Origin: Triops longicaudatus
Taxonomy: Eukaryota > Arthropoda > Branchiopoda > Notostraca > Triopsidae
Length of the DNA stretch: 64,000 bases
Assembly: GCA_022885665.1 (NCBI GenBank)
Contig: JAGQDJ010000049.1
Coordinates: 620,502-684,501 of the forward strand
Direction of reading: 5' to 3'
Shown: one piece after another, positions 1 to 12,700 of the stretch
Layout: every line of letters begins with the position of its first letter
Position numbering within the stretch: position 1 is the first letter of the stretch
The notes under the pieces: generated by a model
Databases searched by the model: none
Seen by the model: the letters and a program-made list of their open reading frames with translations, nothing else
Told to the model about the DNA's origin: nothing
Translations under genes and position numbers: made by a program

Positions 1-95
1 GCACTATTATTTTTGTTAGAGCTCTTGGAAGGAAAATATTGTCTTAGACTTCATTTCGTGGGTGTGCTAGACCATTATTAAAAAGTGTCGTTTAG

Positions 96-542
96 GAACA
101 ACGGGAAAAAGCGCGTTCTGTCAGGGAACAGGAACGAAGCAAAGAAGATGAGAAGCGTAAAAGACGCGATGACGATGGTGGCGAACGGCGTCATTCCAGG
201 TCTAGCCGTGATGACGACCGACACAGCGGCCACAGAGACCACCGCGACAGAGATAGGTATAGGGACCGAGGTGGTGATGATCGTCGCCCTTCTCGAGGTC
301 ATTACAACAGCCGAGGAGGTCGTGACCGAGATCAGAGACACGAGAGGTATGTGACAAAAAATTCCGACCATTTTCTTTTCTTTTCCCAGAGTTGTAATAA
401 ACATCCGAAACTTTCTCACAGGAGGGATCGCTATGATAGAGAAAGAGACAGAAACCGCCACGACCGTAATGGGAGACGTCGCTCCCACTCTAGTCACGGC
501 GAGGAGAAAGATGCCAAGCGGAGCCGTGACGGTAATAATTAA
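96..542 (+). CDS. 3' end of an Arg/Asp/Ser-rich (RD/RS-type) nuclear protein, partial
   Basis: Two exons are visible: 96-346, entered through a TTTAG acceptor at 91-95, and 422-542, ending in TAA. The codon split across the intron (AG + G) keeps the frame. The roughly 123 residues are almost entirely charged: a Glu/Lys/Arg stretch, then Arg-Asp repeats mixed with Gly and Ser, and a basic tail. Such low-complexity tails occur on splicing and mRNA-export factors (PRPF38, THO-complex and RS-protein types), but composition does not identify the gene. Its globular part lies left of the window. AATAAA follows 28 bases after the stop, so this is the true 3' end. Frame and exons are well supported; the product name is open. 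Confidence 0.7.
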   Translation, partial: EQREKARSVREQERSKEDEKRKRRDDDGGERRHSRSSRDDDRHSGHRDHRDRDRYRDRGGDDRRPSRGHYNSRGGRDRDQRHERYVTKNSDHFLFFSQSCNKHPKLSHRRDRYDRERDRNRHDRNGRRRSHSSHGEEKDAKRSRDGNN

Positions 543-570
543 ACGTATCATTGACTGTTAAAAAAATATA

Positions 571-576
571 AATAAA
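571..576 (+). promoter_or_regulatory. Poly(A) signal of the RD-rich gene
   Basis: AATAAA 28 bases past the TAA at 540-542, followed by a T-rich stretch. Confidence 0.7.
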
Positions 577-2540
577 AGAATAGGATTTATATTATTTTTT
601 GTTTTATCTTCGATTATTATAAAGTATCAGTACAAGGTCATCCAAATTTCCTGTGCATTACTTTAAACTCTTACAGTATTGAATTACTCTTTCAATCTTC
701 AAGATATACCTTGGTACGATTTGTTTTTCTGGCCAAGGCAAAACAAAATTTCAGCCCCTTTTTGTATGTTATATGGTGTTTATCTTGATCATTTACTAGC
801 TGTAAATGAATTCCTGTTTTTCCTTTACTTACTGTTTTGTATTTCTGGTTGCAGGAACGAATGCTGAGTGAAACAGACGGGAAAAGATGAACGCCTAGTA
901 CAAGGTTAGAAGGCTTTTCGTATTGGAAAGGTAAGAGTCCCATTAGCTCACTTTAGTTAGCGAAGTTCATACTTGGCAGGCGCAAAGAAAAGGCCATACA
1001 TTGTGTTAAAAGCGGTTGCTATGGCATCGTTTATGTTGCCAAATCACGTTGCGGGATAAATCGTTTTGGAGGTATTTGAGTTCGAAACAATTGTTTCTTT
1101 TTTTTTCTTCCCAACAATTCATCCTTTACCATGACTTCACGTGTCTCAAGTGGTTTAAACCCCTGCGCAGGCAAATCTACCACTACTGTACTACCACTAC
1201 ACAACGAGACAAAGCTTTCTTAAGAACACAAAAAGGCAGGTAAATTGAGTTGCTAATCATGCCGCGTTCCATCTGCGTACTAAGACAACCGGGTCAATTG
1301 GTGTGCCTTGACCCTTCTTTGTCGCACAGGTGACCCCAATTTATGACAAAAAGAAAATGCTGAAAAAAGTTACGTTTGAAGCAACTATGTCATGGGAAAC
1401 GGGGCATGGGTTAATGTTTTTCTAGCGTTGTTTTAATGTAAACCATTTTTGAGTTTGATTTTGTTGCGCACTCGAATTCAGGTATTGTTAATGTGAATTG
1501 GTTACACAGGAGGACCGCAAAAATTTACGTAGAAGAGCATCTTCAGCCATACCAGCAGGTGACCGAATTTTTCGTCATATCTTGTACTATGTCTATGGTG
1601 TTCAAAAGAAAAGAACGGACGGATTTTTTAGAATTGTCATATTTGTATTATTCTTTTCCTACACTTGATAAAAAAACGTTATTGATTGGTTTATTTGTAG
1701 TGTGAATCCTAGTAAACACAAATTAATCCAGAGAAAAAAGAGTTGTAACTCCTTTCTTGGTTGCAATGCGTGTGGTTTTGATATTGTTGATAATCATTTT
1801 TACTTGTCCTTGATGAGTTTACTTTTAGAGGGCTCTGGTAATAAAAGCTATGGTAATAACCGGCTGTTGTACTTGCTGCCGTACGATGTGGGTAGATACA
1901 TTAATCGCGTTATGTGCGACCAGTTGATCGCAGTAAGTTGTTTGTCAAACGAGTATTAGAATGGAAGATTGCAAGACATTGACACATTATCGTCATTACA
2001 AGAGGTCGTACTTCCACTGGAGAACGGGAAACTTACGTATTCCTTGGTATGGAAATGAGGATGTTTTTAAAGACATGTTTATAAAGTAAGAATACATATA
2101 GAAGTATGAAGTCTCCTGGCTATATTGCAACTAAACTTTCAAAAATACACTGGACCATAAGAAAAGTATCGATAAAACCTTAGACTAAATAAAAAAATAT
2201 GTATGCTGTCTGACGCACTTTTGTATGTACCACCAATTGCGAAGTGAAAAACCTAGACGTAAAAAATCGAATTTACGGATTAATAGAAGAATGATTTTTC
2301 CGGTGTAATCAATTCTTCGTGGTCTTGCATCAGTGGCTCGTAACTTTGGTTATCGCTCGTACTCAGTGTACATAACTGAAGCGTGGCACAAACAGTAGCT
2401 TTTTCGGTATCGTTCCGATATTTGGTAAACCGCATCCTTAAATTGGAAGCTCAATTGAGAAGTTATCCAAATAACGGCTCATTCACATCTAGATGAATGG
2501 TAGTCTACCAGATCGCTGAGGTGTAAGAAATTTCTCGACA
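577..2540. other. Non-coding stretch, nothing recognised
   Basis: Short open frames only, none with family resemblance, splice support or consistent composition. No tRNA boxes seen. Confidence 0.5.
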
Positions 2541-2548
2541 TGTAAATA

Positions 2549-2724
2549 CAGTGGCGTCGTGCCATAAGGGGCCCGGGGTGCCCGGGCACCCCCAAAATTT
2601 TTGCCATCCTTAGAAAAAAGGTATCACCCTTTTTTAAAATTTGTAAACCTGAAAAAAGTACCACCTTTTTACAAGAAATGCAAAATCGGGCACCCCAAAA
2701 TTTTTGAAGTGCACGACGCCACTG
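2549..2724. mobile_element. hAT-type MITE, 176 bp, with 8-bp target duplication
   Basis: The element begins CAGTGGCGTCGTGC and ends GCACGACGCCACTG, a perfect 14-bp terminal inverted repeat. It is flanked by perfect 8-bp direct repeats TGTAAATA at 2541-2548 and 2725-2732. An 8-bp target duplication and CAGTG-type ends are hallmarks of the hAT superfamily. The interior has no coding capacity and holds two similar GGCACCCC-AAAATTTTT segments, one near each end, in direct orientation. Being short and non-coding, it must have been moved by a transposase made elsewhere. The intact ends and target duplication suggest a fairly recent insertion. Confidence 0.9.
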
Positions 2725-2732
2725 TGTAAATA

Positions 2733-5700
2733 GCCAGACAGATTTCAGCTCAATTTAGCCAGGGATTTTGCCGGGGCCGATTCAGGGTATTAAAAATCAA
2801 TTGGTTTCGCATGTTTTTTCAAAGAGATAGAGCGTGATGTTCACCCTGGAAATTATGTCCCATTAATGAGCCTTTTAGTGATTTTTTGCTCAACAGAATT
2901 TCGAAACTCCGTCCCGCCTCAATCTGATTATCTTCTAAATCGAAACATATCTTTCCTTAAGTTTTAAGGTTACGAAGCTATAGTTGAAGTGAATTACTAT
3001 AAAACCACTACGACGTTTTCTGCAATGACATTTAAAGTGAAGTCCAGGGTGCTAATCGGTAAGCAGAAAGGGAAAATAAGAAATAAACTTTCACTCTAGT
3101 CGAAGAACAAAATTTCTAGTGAACGCAGACGTGATGCGAGACGCGTCTTAAGTTTTATACAAAATTTTTACGTAATATCGTACAACAAATGTAAATGCTT
3201 ACAAAAGTCTGTACTTAATGTATTAACGGCCTTATTGATTGTTTTCACCCGTTTATTTGTTCGAGTTCGCGATATCAATACAGGGATTAGCCAGAGCATT
3301 CACAATCGAATGGGATAGTACTTTTGAGCCGTTTATATCAGTTGTAAGTTTGATTTTACCTATAACGTACTCATTAACATTTCCTTTAGCACTTGTCCTC
3401 GAAACTATATTCCTGCGTTAAGCTATCAACTTCATCAACTCTATCAACTTTTAGGCTTTCTCCGCGTTCGGCTGTATTGTGTTTGAAAGTTACGGAGACG
3501 TTCGAATTCTTACAATTTATAATAAGAGACATAACTTTCAATTTATTTGAACCACGAGGATAGAACGATGGTGAGGAACAGAAAGAGTTTAATAGAGATT
3601 AATGTAAAACTGCAAGTGTTCGTACTAGTCTACATGAAATTGCTCGCGTCGAAGTTAAGAAGAAACTTCCGAAGAATTTTTTAAAGTCAATTAAAAATCA
3701 ATTCCTACAAGCTGAACTGGTGAACTTGATTCAGTTATAATCGTTTTAAGCAATAGACATATTCAACTCACATTCAAGTAAACGAGTTGAATCTGCATAG
3801 ATTTCTTATAGGCCCTTCGGTACTCGTGAATCGTTTCTGAGCGTTGTCAGGCAAGGATGAGGCTGCGAGCGTGACGCTATGTGTTGCAGATCGCGGTTTA
3901 AGAAGCTGGCTGTTAATCGCGGTGCACTTGCTTACGTGATGTTTTCCAAGCCTGCGTACAAGTTCAATGGCGTCTGTTGTTAACAAGTGACAAAGCCGTT
4001 GTTTTGAAGCCTCATCTTGGTGCTTTTTCATTTTTCCATGCGGAAAAAGCTGGGATTCTCTGACAGTTTTGGCTCAACTGACAGTATGGATTGCATAGAC
4101 GTCGAAGGCTTTCGGATAGCTGGTAAGAAACGCCGTAAATTTCACTCAACTTCTTACAAACTAAACACTTCCTAATCTGGCATAACTCTAACTTCGATTT
4201 TTTTTGCTTGAAAGCTATACTTCCAATTTGACATCTTTGTGCTTGAGAACATGGGCAGTTGGGACGTTTGCCTCTTCTAACCGTTTCAATCCCATTGTTC
4301 CAGTTACTATTGCAGGCGTTGAATTTCTGCTCGTAAGAAAAGGCGGGTGTTAAAATTTCAGCCATGTTTGCATCGCAAGCTCAATAAGAAGCAAACTTAA
4401 GGAAGGGTAAAAAGAGCTCTGCCGTGTACGAGACCTTGCTTCAAATCTAGGCTAGACAATTGTTGCGATTGCCTATAATGTCCTCTTCGTAGGGGGTTCA
4501 TTGAACAAACAGCTTTTCTGTCGTCCGTTACAAAGGACTCTATTCACAACCGCCAAGAGACAACCATTTCCTAATTTCTTCGTCTCTCCTCTTCAGGGCA
4601 AGAAAACGAAGGTTTTTCTATCACAGCCAAATTTAAGAGAAACTCAGTCTTTTCTTTCCCCAAATTTATGTCCACCACCCTCGCCCTACCCCCTTGTCCA
4701 ACTCCCTAACTTACTCTTACCTTCACATCTTTTGTGTTCTCTCGACGGAGCTGATGAGAGAAGGTACTGAAGAGTCCGTCAACATCACGAGCTCTGTTGC
4801 ACGCAGCAGCCTCGAGAGACAATAATTGTCCGTAGGGGATTCTCACGAACGTACATCGTATAGCCTGCAGGTGCTTTGGATTACATTGCCCTGCAGATAA
4901 CGTATATACCGTCGACTTCGTCGACATCAACGTGTGTAGCGCTCCGTTACATGAAGCGCGTCGTAAATAGAAATCTCATGTTTTCTGACCAACTAGCTGC
5001 GTTTTCCATGTTCTGTTTATCGTGAACTCAAATTTTCAATGCTGGATATTTGAATTTTCCACTCAGTGGAAAAAAATATCATACTCTCGTTCCTTTAGTT
5101 CGTATTTTTCTTATAATACCCTGTAGGCAACTTCGTTTGAAGCTTTATTGCGTGTATTCGAATATTGTCCGTTCGGTTCTAAGCGTTTTCAAATACATGA
5201 TTTGCAACGTGTTTGATATCTTAATAGAACTTATTTATTTGAACAACATTTAGGATGTGTAGCACTCGTTATATTATTTTCTGTATTGTTGTTTTATTTA
5301 TTACTCAGTTTGCTTCATAGTCTTTATTGTGATTCCTATATTCTCCATATCAGTATTATTTGTTTCTTCTTGTCTTTACAATTTTGGTCCTTTTTTTAAT
5401 GTCAAGTCAGGGTCACGTTCTTACTCTTGTATTGTAATTACTTAATAAATTTTAATATTTTAAAAATAAAAAAAGTAAAAATATTTTCAATAGAGAGTGT
5501 CGTATCCGATCACATGTTAAAGAAACCTGCCTTTCTAGAGTTCGTGGCCAGTTAAACCTCTTTTTAACGTCTAAAAAAGCTATCGCTGGAAACCAAAGTG
5601 GAAACCATTGCAAGTCCGAAATATGCAAGCTTAAGCCGACGTGAGAAGCGACTTGTGATTGTTCCCACATCCTCTCCCACAAAACTTCCTGACCTTTAAA

Positions 5701-6457
5701 CCCTCATTTTTGAACACTTTTTTTTTTAGAAAAAAAGAAACCGAAAAGGGTTGAGGTCGTGTGACATCCGGTGCGTGAGACTGTAGCCCTGAATAGTATT
5801 TCTCCCAAGTCCTTACTCGGTTGCCTCTGTTCAACCGACCCGAAGGAATCTTCGCCCTCTCAACCCCGAAGTCAGCAGCAGGTTTTTTAAGTGTTTAAAG
5901 GGACCATAGTTTTAGTGCTCTAGGAAATAATGTTCCCTGTTTTAATATGGATCTCCCCCAGTTGCCACGTCTCTTGATGGGTAATCCACAGGCATGTGGG
6001 ATTATAAAAGCATAAGAAGGCGGGGCTTCACCTGAGCGTGAATTGCGGGCTGATATTTTACCTGCCACGTCCGGGGGGCTGGGTTTGTAGTCGGACTGTC
6101 TGTGGGTCTGTCAGTCTTCCTGTGTTGTCAGGACGGAGGTGTTTAGTACCAGTGGTAAGGGTAGTAGAGTAGTACACTTCAGGGTACAGTACTGTACCGT
6201 AGTTGGGTTAGTGTTGGTGAGGAGCTTGACAGAAAGAAAAAGCTGTTTCCTCTCGCATTGTAGAGCGAAGTCGGCAGCAAGTTTCCCACGGATTACGTTT
6301 ACTATACAACAATTCGAGTTGGCTGGTGCTGTGGAACTGTTTTTAGTTTGTTTATACACAGCAATGCTTGTGTCACTCGCGGTGTAGTGGTTCGAGTTCA
6401 AGATTTTAAGTTTCGAGTTTGTGGATTTAATTTTTGGGGATAACGCGAATTTTGACT
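2733..6457. other. Intergenic/upstream region of cytohesin
   Basis: No conserved protein recognised. It holds one cysteine-rich exon candidate on the minus strand (4158-4326, listed separately). A TATAAAAG-like motif near 6003-6010 lies about 450 bases before the first cytohesin ATG and could mark its upstream promoter. The 5' UTR of the first cytohesin isoform should lie in the last few hundred bases. Confidence 0.4.
4158..4326 (-). other. Candidate cysteine-rich, prohormone-like exon (unconfirmed)
   Basis: On the minus strand a pyrimidine-rich tract ending in CAG precedes 4326, and GTAAGA follows 4158, so a 169-nt exon is possible. Its frame encodes six cysteines, including a C-x-C-x5-C cluster, preceded by an Arg-Arg-Gly-Lys-Arg run of the kind prohormone convertases cut. 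There is no signal peptide in this exon and I found no partner exons. It may be chance; I do not assign a family. Confidence 0.2.
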
Positions 6458-6662
6458 ATGGTGGCGTCGATAATGTCATCGTTGGAAAATCCAACGTTGG
6501 CCACTGTGATGAAGTACAATCGAAGCGCGAACAAATTGGATTGGGAGAATATTGTGAATAAATGTAAGTCAAGTAGCTTGAATCCCCTTTTTGTGAATTC
6601 ATAGTTCGTTCTGGACTTTTGCTCTTCGGAACTAAAACTACGAACGAAATTAATTATTATTA

Positions 6663-6727
<65 letters not shown>

Positions 6728-9700
6728 GTTATTATTATTATTATTATTAATAATAATAATAAAAATAATATTTAATTTCGTTCGACATGGTCTCGACGTG
6801 TCCAATAAAAGTTCAGCTGTTTTAAATTAAATATACTAGGGTTCACTGATATTTCAAGCCACTTTTTTATAAAAGGACACGAGTTCATTTGTTTCAGTCA
6901 GTGCTTATCAAACCTAGGTACGTTAAACAAATTAAATAAAAGCCGTGTCTCTTTGGGAAACGACGTATTGATATTCAGTCCGTTGGTATAAAAAGGAAGT
7001 CTTGATTAGTGGTGTTTGGATATTGAAAGGGGAATTTTGAAAAGCACTGATTTAAGAGTAAATATAATGTAACCATTCGGGTTATGTCAAAATTTATTGT
7101 ACTTTATTCACTAGCATTATAGCTTGGTTATTGCAGTATGATACTCTTATTCAACTGTTGGGTATAATTTTTTTGTCACACGAGTTCCTGCATCGTGAAA
7201 GGTTTTGATCTAGCTTTTGTTTCGTTAAAGATCGTTTCGAAGTAGTGTCTTGTTTCGTGGGCAAACAAAGAGGAATAGTGACGTAAATCTTACAATTTCA
7301 CAATCCGCGATCGAAGTGTACTCTCAGCTGTGCATTTGCTGTTTTTGTTTCGTCAACAATTTAACTTAAACGGACCTGCAGAATTTGTCTACCTCTTTCC
7401 TTTTTCCGTGTGTTAATGTGATCTAGTAAATAGTTTTACAAGAATGTTCCAGTTTAAGGACAAGAGTTAAATCACAGCAAAAGAGCAAAGTGAATAGATT
7501 CTTTGTTCGTTTAAGGTGAAATTCGCATAATAGTGTGTAATGTAATTATACTTGTTTCGTAACATACATGACCTCATTTTCTTGTAACAGTCGATAGAAA
7601 GATCAGGAGAAAGCAGAAGGTATCCGGTATTTTTGATGAATGGAAAAGGCCAGATTTGGGGAAACTCCACCTCCCATGGTTTCGTTCTGGTTTGCTCGTA
7701 TGTTTTCAACATGTGCCCTGTTTTGGACTGTTTAGCTCTCAGATCCCATTTTCTGGATGTCAGTATTTTTTAGTGTTCTTTTAAAGCTAGTCAAATAAGT
7801 ACACAGTTCCTTACAGTAGCAGACGGATTACTCCAAGGTGCTAGAAAACTCAAACGTTTCTTTCTATTGTTGATGATCCAAAGCAGAGCTTTTTCGTTCG
7901 CGATTTAAGGCAGAATAAGTCTATATTATACAATGTAGGCAATTTTTTACAATTGAGTTTGACACTAGGCCTTTTTCCTTGTCGAGTTGTGCAGCTTTTT
8001 GGGAAAGAACCGACAGCTTTGTGTGAATCAACCCAGTTTTGTGAGGTAAACAACAATACAATGTGTAGGGATCAACCCCGCTTTCCCCTAAAAAAAGTAA
8101 GACCAATGCATCCGTAAAATCCTCGAGTTGACCAGAAAGGTCCGTTTTCGAGCATGAATACTCTGTAGTTCATTGGCGTCACGAAGGAAAAAAAGAAAAC
8201 ACTTTTACTGTTTCTCACTACCTCCAAAAAAACTGTTCCCAAACTGCGTCAAACTTCTACAGTTCACTTGACAACGGAATTGAATGTTCCTCAATTGTCG
8301 AATTCCCACAAGGGATTTAGTTGAATTAGAACAGACAACCCGATTTCGATTTTGGGTTACGTTGCAACAGCTGCTTTACTGGACGCATGGGGGTTATCTT
8401 GAAATCGTACCTTTTGTGGTAACGTTTTATTTAAATAAACGTCGGTCCCGTACGTGTACTAGTACAATATGTAAAATGAGCCTGATGAGCGGGCGGTTAC
8501 CCGAAGTGTCGAACGTTTCATTTTTTCCCCTTGTATGTAAGAAGAAACCTCATTTTTGCGCCTACGCGGAAGGCGAAAAAAGCAACCACATGTGTTATAC
8601 GTTGATCGGGACCTATTCACGTATGTTAATTTCGACACCCCCCTTCTCCCTCCCAAAGACCTTCCTTTTTCCGAAAAATCTTGAATCCCCTCCCCCAAAA
8701 CACAGTTTCTTGGAAGTTTTTTTTTTTTCTTTCGGTTGGGAGACAAGAAAAGTTATTGTCTTGGGGGGTCACAATTGTGTAGCACTTTTTTGTCCTTTTC
8801 GGAACTTTTTGAGGTGGAAACACATGTGTGTGAGAATAAAAGACGGTGGCCCGCATTCGGTGCTGAATGTGGGACAGAACAATATGGAACAAGGTTTCAG
8901 CGCTACAGGCAGGTTACATCCCACGATTAGCATAGCTGTAACAAGTACCGTGACATAATACGCGTTTAACAGATTTGAGGGCATTTAGTTCGGCACCGTT
9001 ATTTTGAAGGCAAACTGCGGCCGAAACGCAGCGCAGGGAGGAACCGGGAGTTCCGTAGTCTTCAAACTCAAATATACCCTGTCGTCACTGACAAAAGGAA
9101 TCTAGTTGACGCTAAACGAGACCTATCAAACTTGAGGAACGCTCGCAGTTAGCACATGAGCCCCTTTTGCTAACGATTCACATGTGCGCGGCCTATTGTT
9201 GCCTCTTCGGGTACAACACGTCATTGATACCCCAAGAGCTCCGTCTCCGTGTTGGTAGTTGTACATGTCGCAGGCCTTCCTTGGTAGGGTGCTTGACAAG
9301 CGAAAGTAGGGGCCTGGGTTTTCGGAACCTGAGCAACGTTGGCGAGGAACCGGTGTTACACTTTTTCTGTGTGCTGGGCTGCTAATAATACAAGAGTGTC
9401 GAAGGTCAAAAGCTATCCTTGGCAATCAAGCGTATCCGAGATCTATTGTCAAATTTGCCGGCGTCTTTACCCCCAATAGGCTAACGGTCAGTTTCTGTAC
9501 AAGTTTCCAACCTATAGGCATACTAGAGTATAGGTTTCCCTCTTTTGCGTCTCGTGCGGTGTTACAAAAGGTGTCGACGTGTCGATAGTATAGGATGGAC
9601 AACCCCCTTCCCCAGTTATCCAGGGGCTTTTTCGGATCGTACTGTACTAAAAATTGGCGCCCCAAATACTTGAAAGTCATACTTGAATAAAACTTTTCAA

Positions 9701-12700
9701 TGCCTTCTGCTTGACTTCGGAATTTATGATGACACTCGTTCACAGTAAAAGTTGGGGTATTTAGGCACAAAAGTTCTGAAAAGAGATGAGGGAAGCCAGT
9801 TTTATTTTTATAAGAATTTTAAACTGTCCTATTCGGCACCTTAAGCTGGTTTTTAATGCGTGCTGCTGTAGTTGAGTTTACAACGGCTTTCTGGCTACAG
9901 ACACGCGGCTTTTGTTTTATTTAGATGGATTCGATAGAATATGGAATTGGGGAGAGAGGGGGTGTACAGCCGTTAAGTTTTGTTTTTAAGACTAAGTAGA
10001 TTTGTACGGGGATGGTGGAGAGGATTAGACTGGTTTTAGGGTGCGTAGATCGGTTTATCAGATGGATGGGACGGGAAGATTGGGCGATACAAGTTGAATA
10101 GCCGGCTAATTATACCACTGGATTGGGTTAGCCATTTCGGAAGTTTGGGAAGCGATGAATCCACCACCGTGCATGGTTGGCTCTCTATGAGCTGAACTCA
10201 TGCGTTGCGTGAGGAATGGAGCGTGTTAGCGTCGTTACGGTGAATCGCTATGATTCAATATATAAGGAGTGTATAGGAAGAGTGGAATTAAGTGAAGATG
10301 TTCGGCTTCGGAGTGGATCATCATGACTGGTCGATTGCTAGAGCGTTAAGGGGGGAGGCCAGTGCGCTATGAAGACGTCCGTAAGCCATTCACCTTTGGG
10401 GGATTTTTAGGAGATTACAGAGAAGGTTGCGCTGGTTCAGGTTTCGCGATCTGGTCAGTGGACATGAATGGAAAATGTAGTGAAAAAAAATGAGACGCGA
10501 CTAGTTTGTGCGGCACCGTTATAAAAATCTTTAAATCTTCAAGTAGCGGGAGCAGTTAGAGCATCAAATGACCATTGTTAGGAATAAGGATCAGGGCCAC
10601 GCTAGCAAACAACTCGATTGCTGGCGGATTTCGTGGAACATGCAAACGAGAAATGATACGGGTAACCGTTTTCGTATGGTGGGGTTTTGGAGTTTTTAAG
10701 AGGAAACAGGGGGATAAAGTACAAGGTCGTATGTGACCTGTCGGATGGTCCGGTAGGTTGAGGACCAATTTAAAAATTCCAGTGAACGTATTTCTGACCT
10801 GTAGGGGGACTTATCAGCTTCACGCTGTGATTTTGAAGAGTAGGAAGAGCCAGATAGGGAGAAATGAAATATTTTTAGCTCAGGGAAAGCTTTCATTGCT
10901 GTGGGAAAGTTGGTGATGCTAACTCGTGGGTGGTAGATAAACGTTCGATTTGCTGTAAGCGACGTTGATGCTGGACGGTTACTCGCTTCATTGTTGGTCC
11001 AAGGGGAAAGGATGACGGTTTTCGAGGGTTTGTTGGGTGGTCAGGAAAAACTTTCATTGTTGACTAATAGAGGGGTTGAACGGAGTTCCCTAGTCCCCTA
11101 AAATGGGGAAATTAGCGCCCTTAGAGCGATGAAAAGCAGTAAAGTAGTAACAGCGGTTTGTAAAGTAAACCATTAATTTGGTCTAACTAAGGATTTTATA
11201 GCTCTCAGCTCTCAATTCAGCGTTTTCCCAGGATGTATAACATGAAAACCGCTGTAACCTTTTCACCATAACAAAAGCTTGGAACAGTCCAAGGAAAGCA
11301 AGAAGCATTTTGTTTGGAAACTGGCAAAGACCGTGGGAGGAAAAGACACTTGTTATCGGTTGTTAAGAAAAGGTGGAGTCCTGTACAGAAATGCGGAGTT
11401 TCTCGTAATGTATTCTTTTATTTTAAATGAAAGAGTCGACACTATGTCAACGGACCAGAACGGAATTCCGACTTTAATTTTGTCGAGGTCTTCTTGGGGG
11501 AAGTTGTAAACTAAAGTCATGGCTTACGCAAATTTTCTATATGACGGCATAAAAATTCACGCTTTAGTCTCGGTTCCGCAAAAACCACCAGATACAACCA
11601 TTGTTCATTGAAGGTAAACAAAGAGCGAGGACTGTATATGTGACGCATAAAGCAAAATCCTTTATTTGAGGAATTTGCTTTATTTTGTCCTCATGATGCA
11701 TCCTTGCTAGATTTTGTTGGTGAAACATAGGCTTCATTTCTCTTTCAGTATGTTTTTGAGAAGGGCTATTTTTATTATTTTTAGTTTGCAAATAGAATAA
11801 TAAGCTTTCCAGTTATTGGACCAATTAAAACTTTAATCCTTGGTGGATAAATTCGCACAATTATTAGGACGCTAACAACGTATCTAGAACTTCAGAGTGT
11901 ATTGTTCTGGGTGTGGTTATAGTTGGCTTATGTGCGATTTGGTTTACGCTGCTTCTTTTAGAATCCTGCGGTTTCTTCTGTGTGAGATGCGGCTAGATAA
12001 GATATTTTACATTAAATAGGAAAAGAGAATATGCTAATGCTCTTCGAAGTTAGCCGGCTTCCGAAGGACGCTTTAGGCAGTTGCGTCACATTTCCGGCCT
12101 TTTTTTAGGGTGTTTCATAGAACACAGAACCAGGAAAGGACTGTAGAAGGGCTGTGATGTTGGTTACTGTGTGCTATGGGAGTTTTTGGCAACAGATGGC
12201 TATACTCCAGCGAGATATTTGGGGATTCGGGGTGTTGGTGCGGGAGTTGCCGTCCCTAGCATTGGGTGTCACCTGTTTCCGGAATCGACGTGAGACACGA
12301 CACAACACAACAAAACAACAAGCGAAAAGGCCATCAAGCTAATATCCGTATGAAACAAGCAGCAGTATTCGTTGTGGTTTTTGACATCAAGCGTCTTAGC
12401 TTGTCATGAAATACAGGACAAGTAGAACGAGGGCAAAAAGGTTCCGTTCGGGAAAATTAGGCTAAGGAAATGAGAATTGGTCACGGGTATTTACTATGTT
12501 GGTATGCCTCTTGTTATATTGGGGAATGTTTTTTTCTGTGTGTGACGCAGAGACGTTGGCTCTTGCGTCAATGCGTAAGTTTTATTAGCTTACTACCCCC
12601 GAAAGAAAAGATAAAAAAATGCTGACAGATGCCACGGTATACGGCGCTGTATGACATTGTTAAAGGTTTAGTCACGGAATAATTGCTACGCTTTTTTAGA

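Noticed and set aside
4012..4365. Full 117-codon minus-strand frame as a complete protein
   Set aside because: No signal peptide or homologue for the full frame; only the inner part with splice-like borders was kept as a weak candidate.
8284..8958. 224-codon open frame on the plus strand
   Set aside because: No family resemblance, first residues not preceded by promoter or splice support, poly-Phe and poly-Pro stretches from homopolymer runs, and open frames overlap it on the other strand. Probably chance.
9126..9770. Two ~100-codon minus-strand frames in the first cytohesin intron
   Set aside because: Odd composition, no splice phase match and no recognised homologue.
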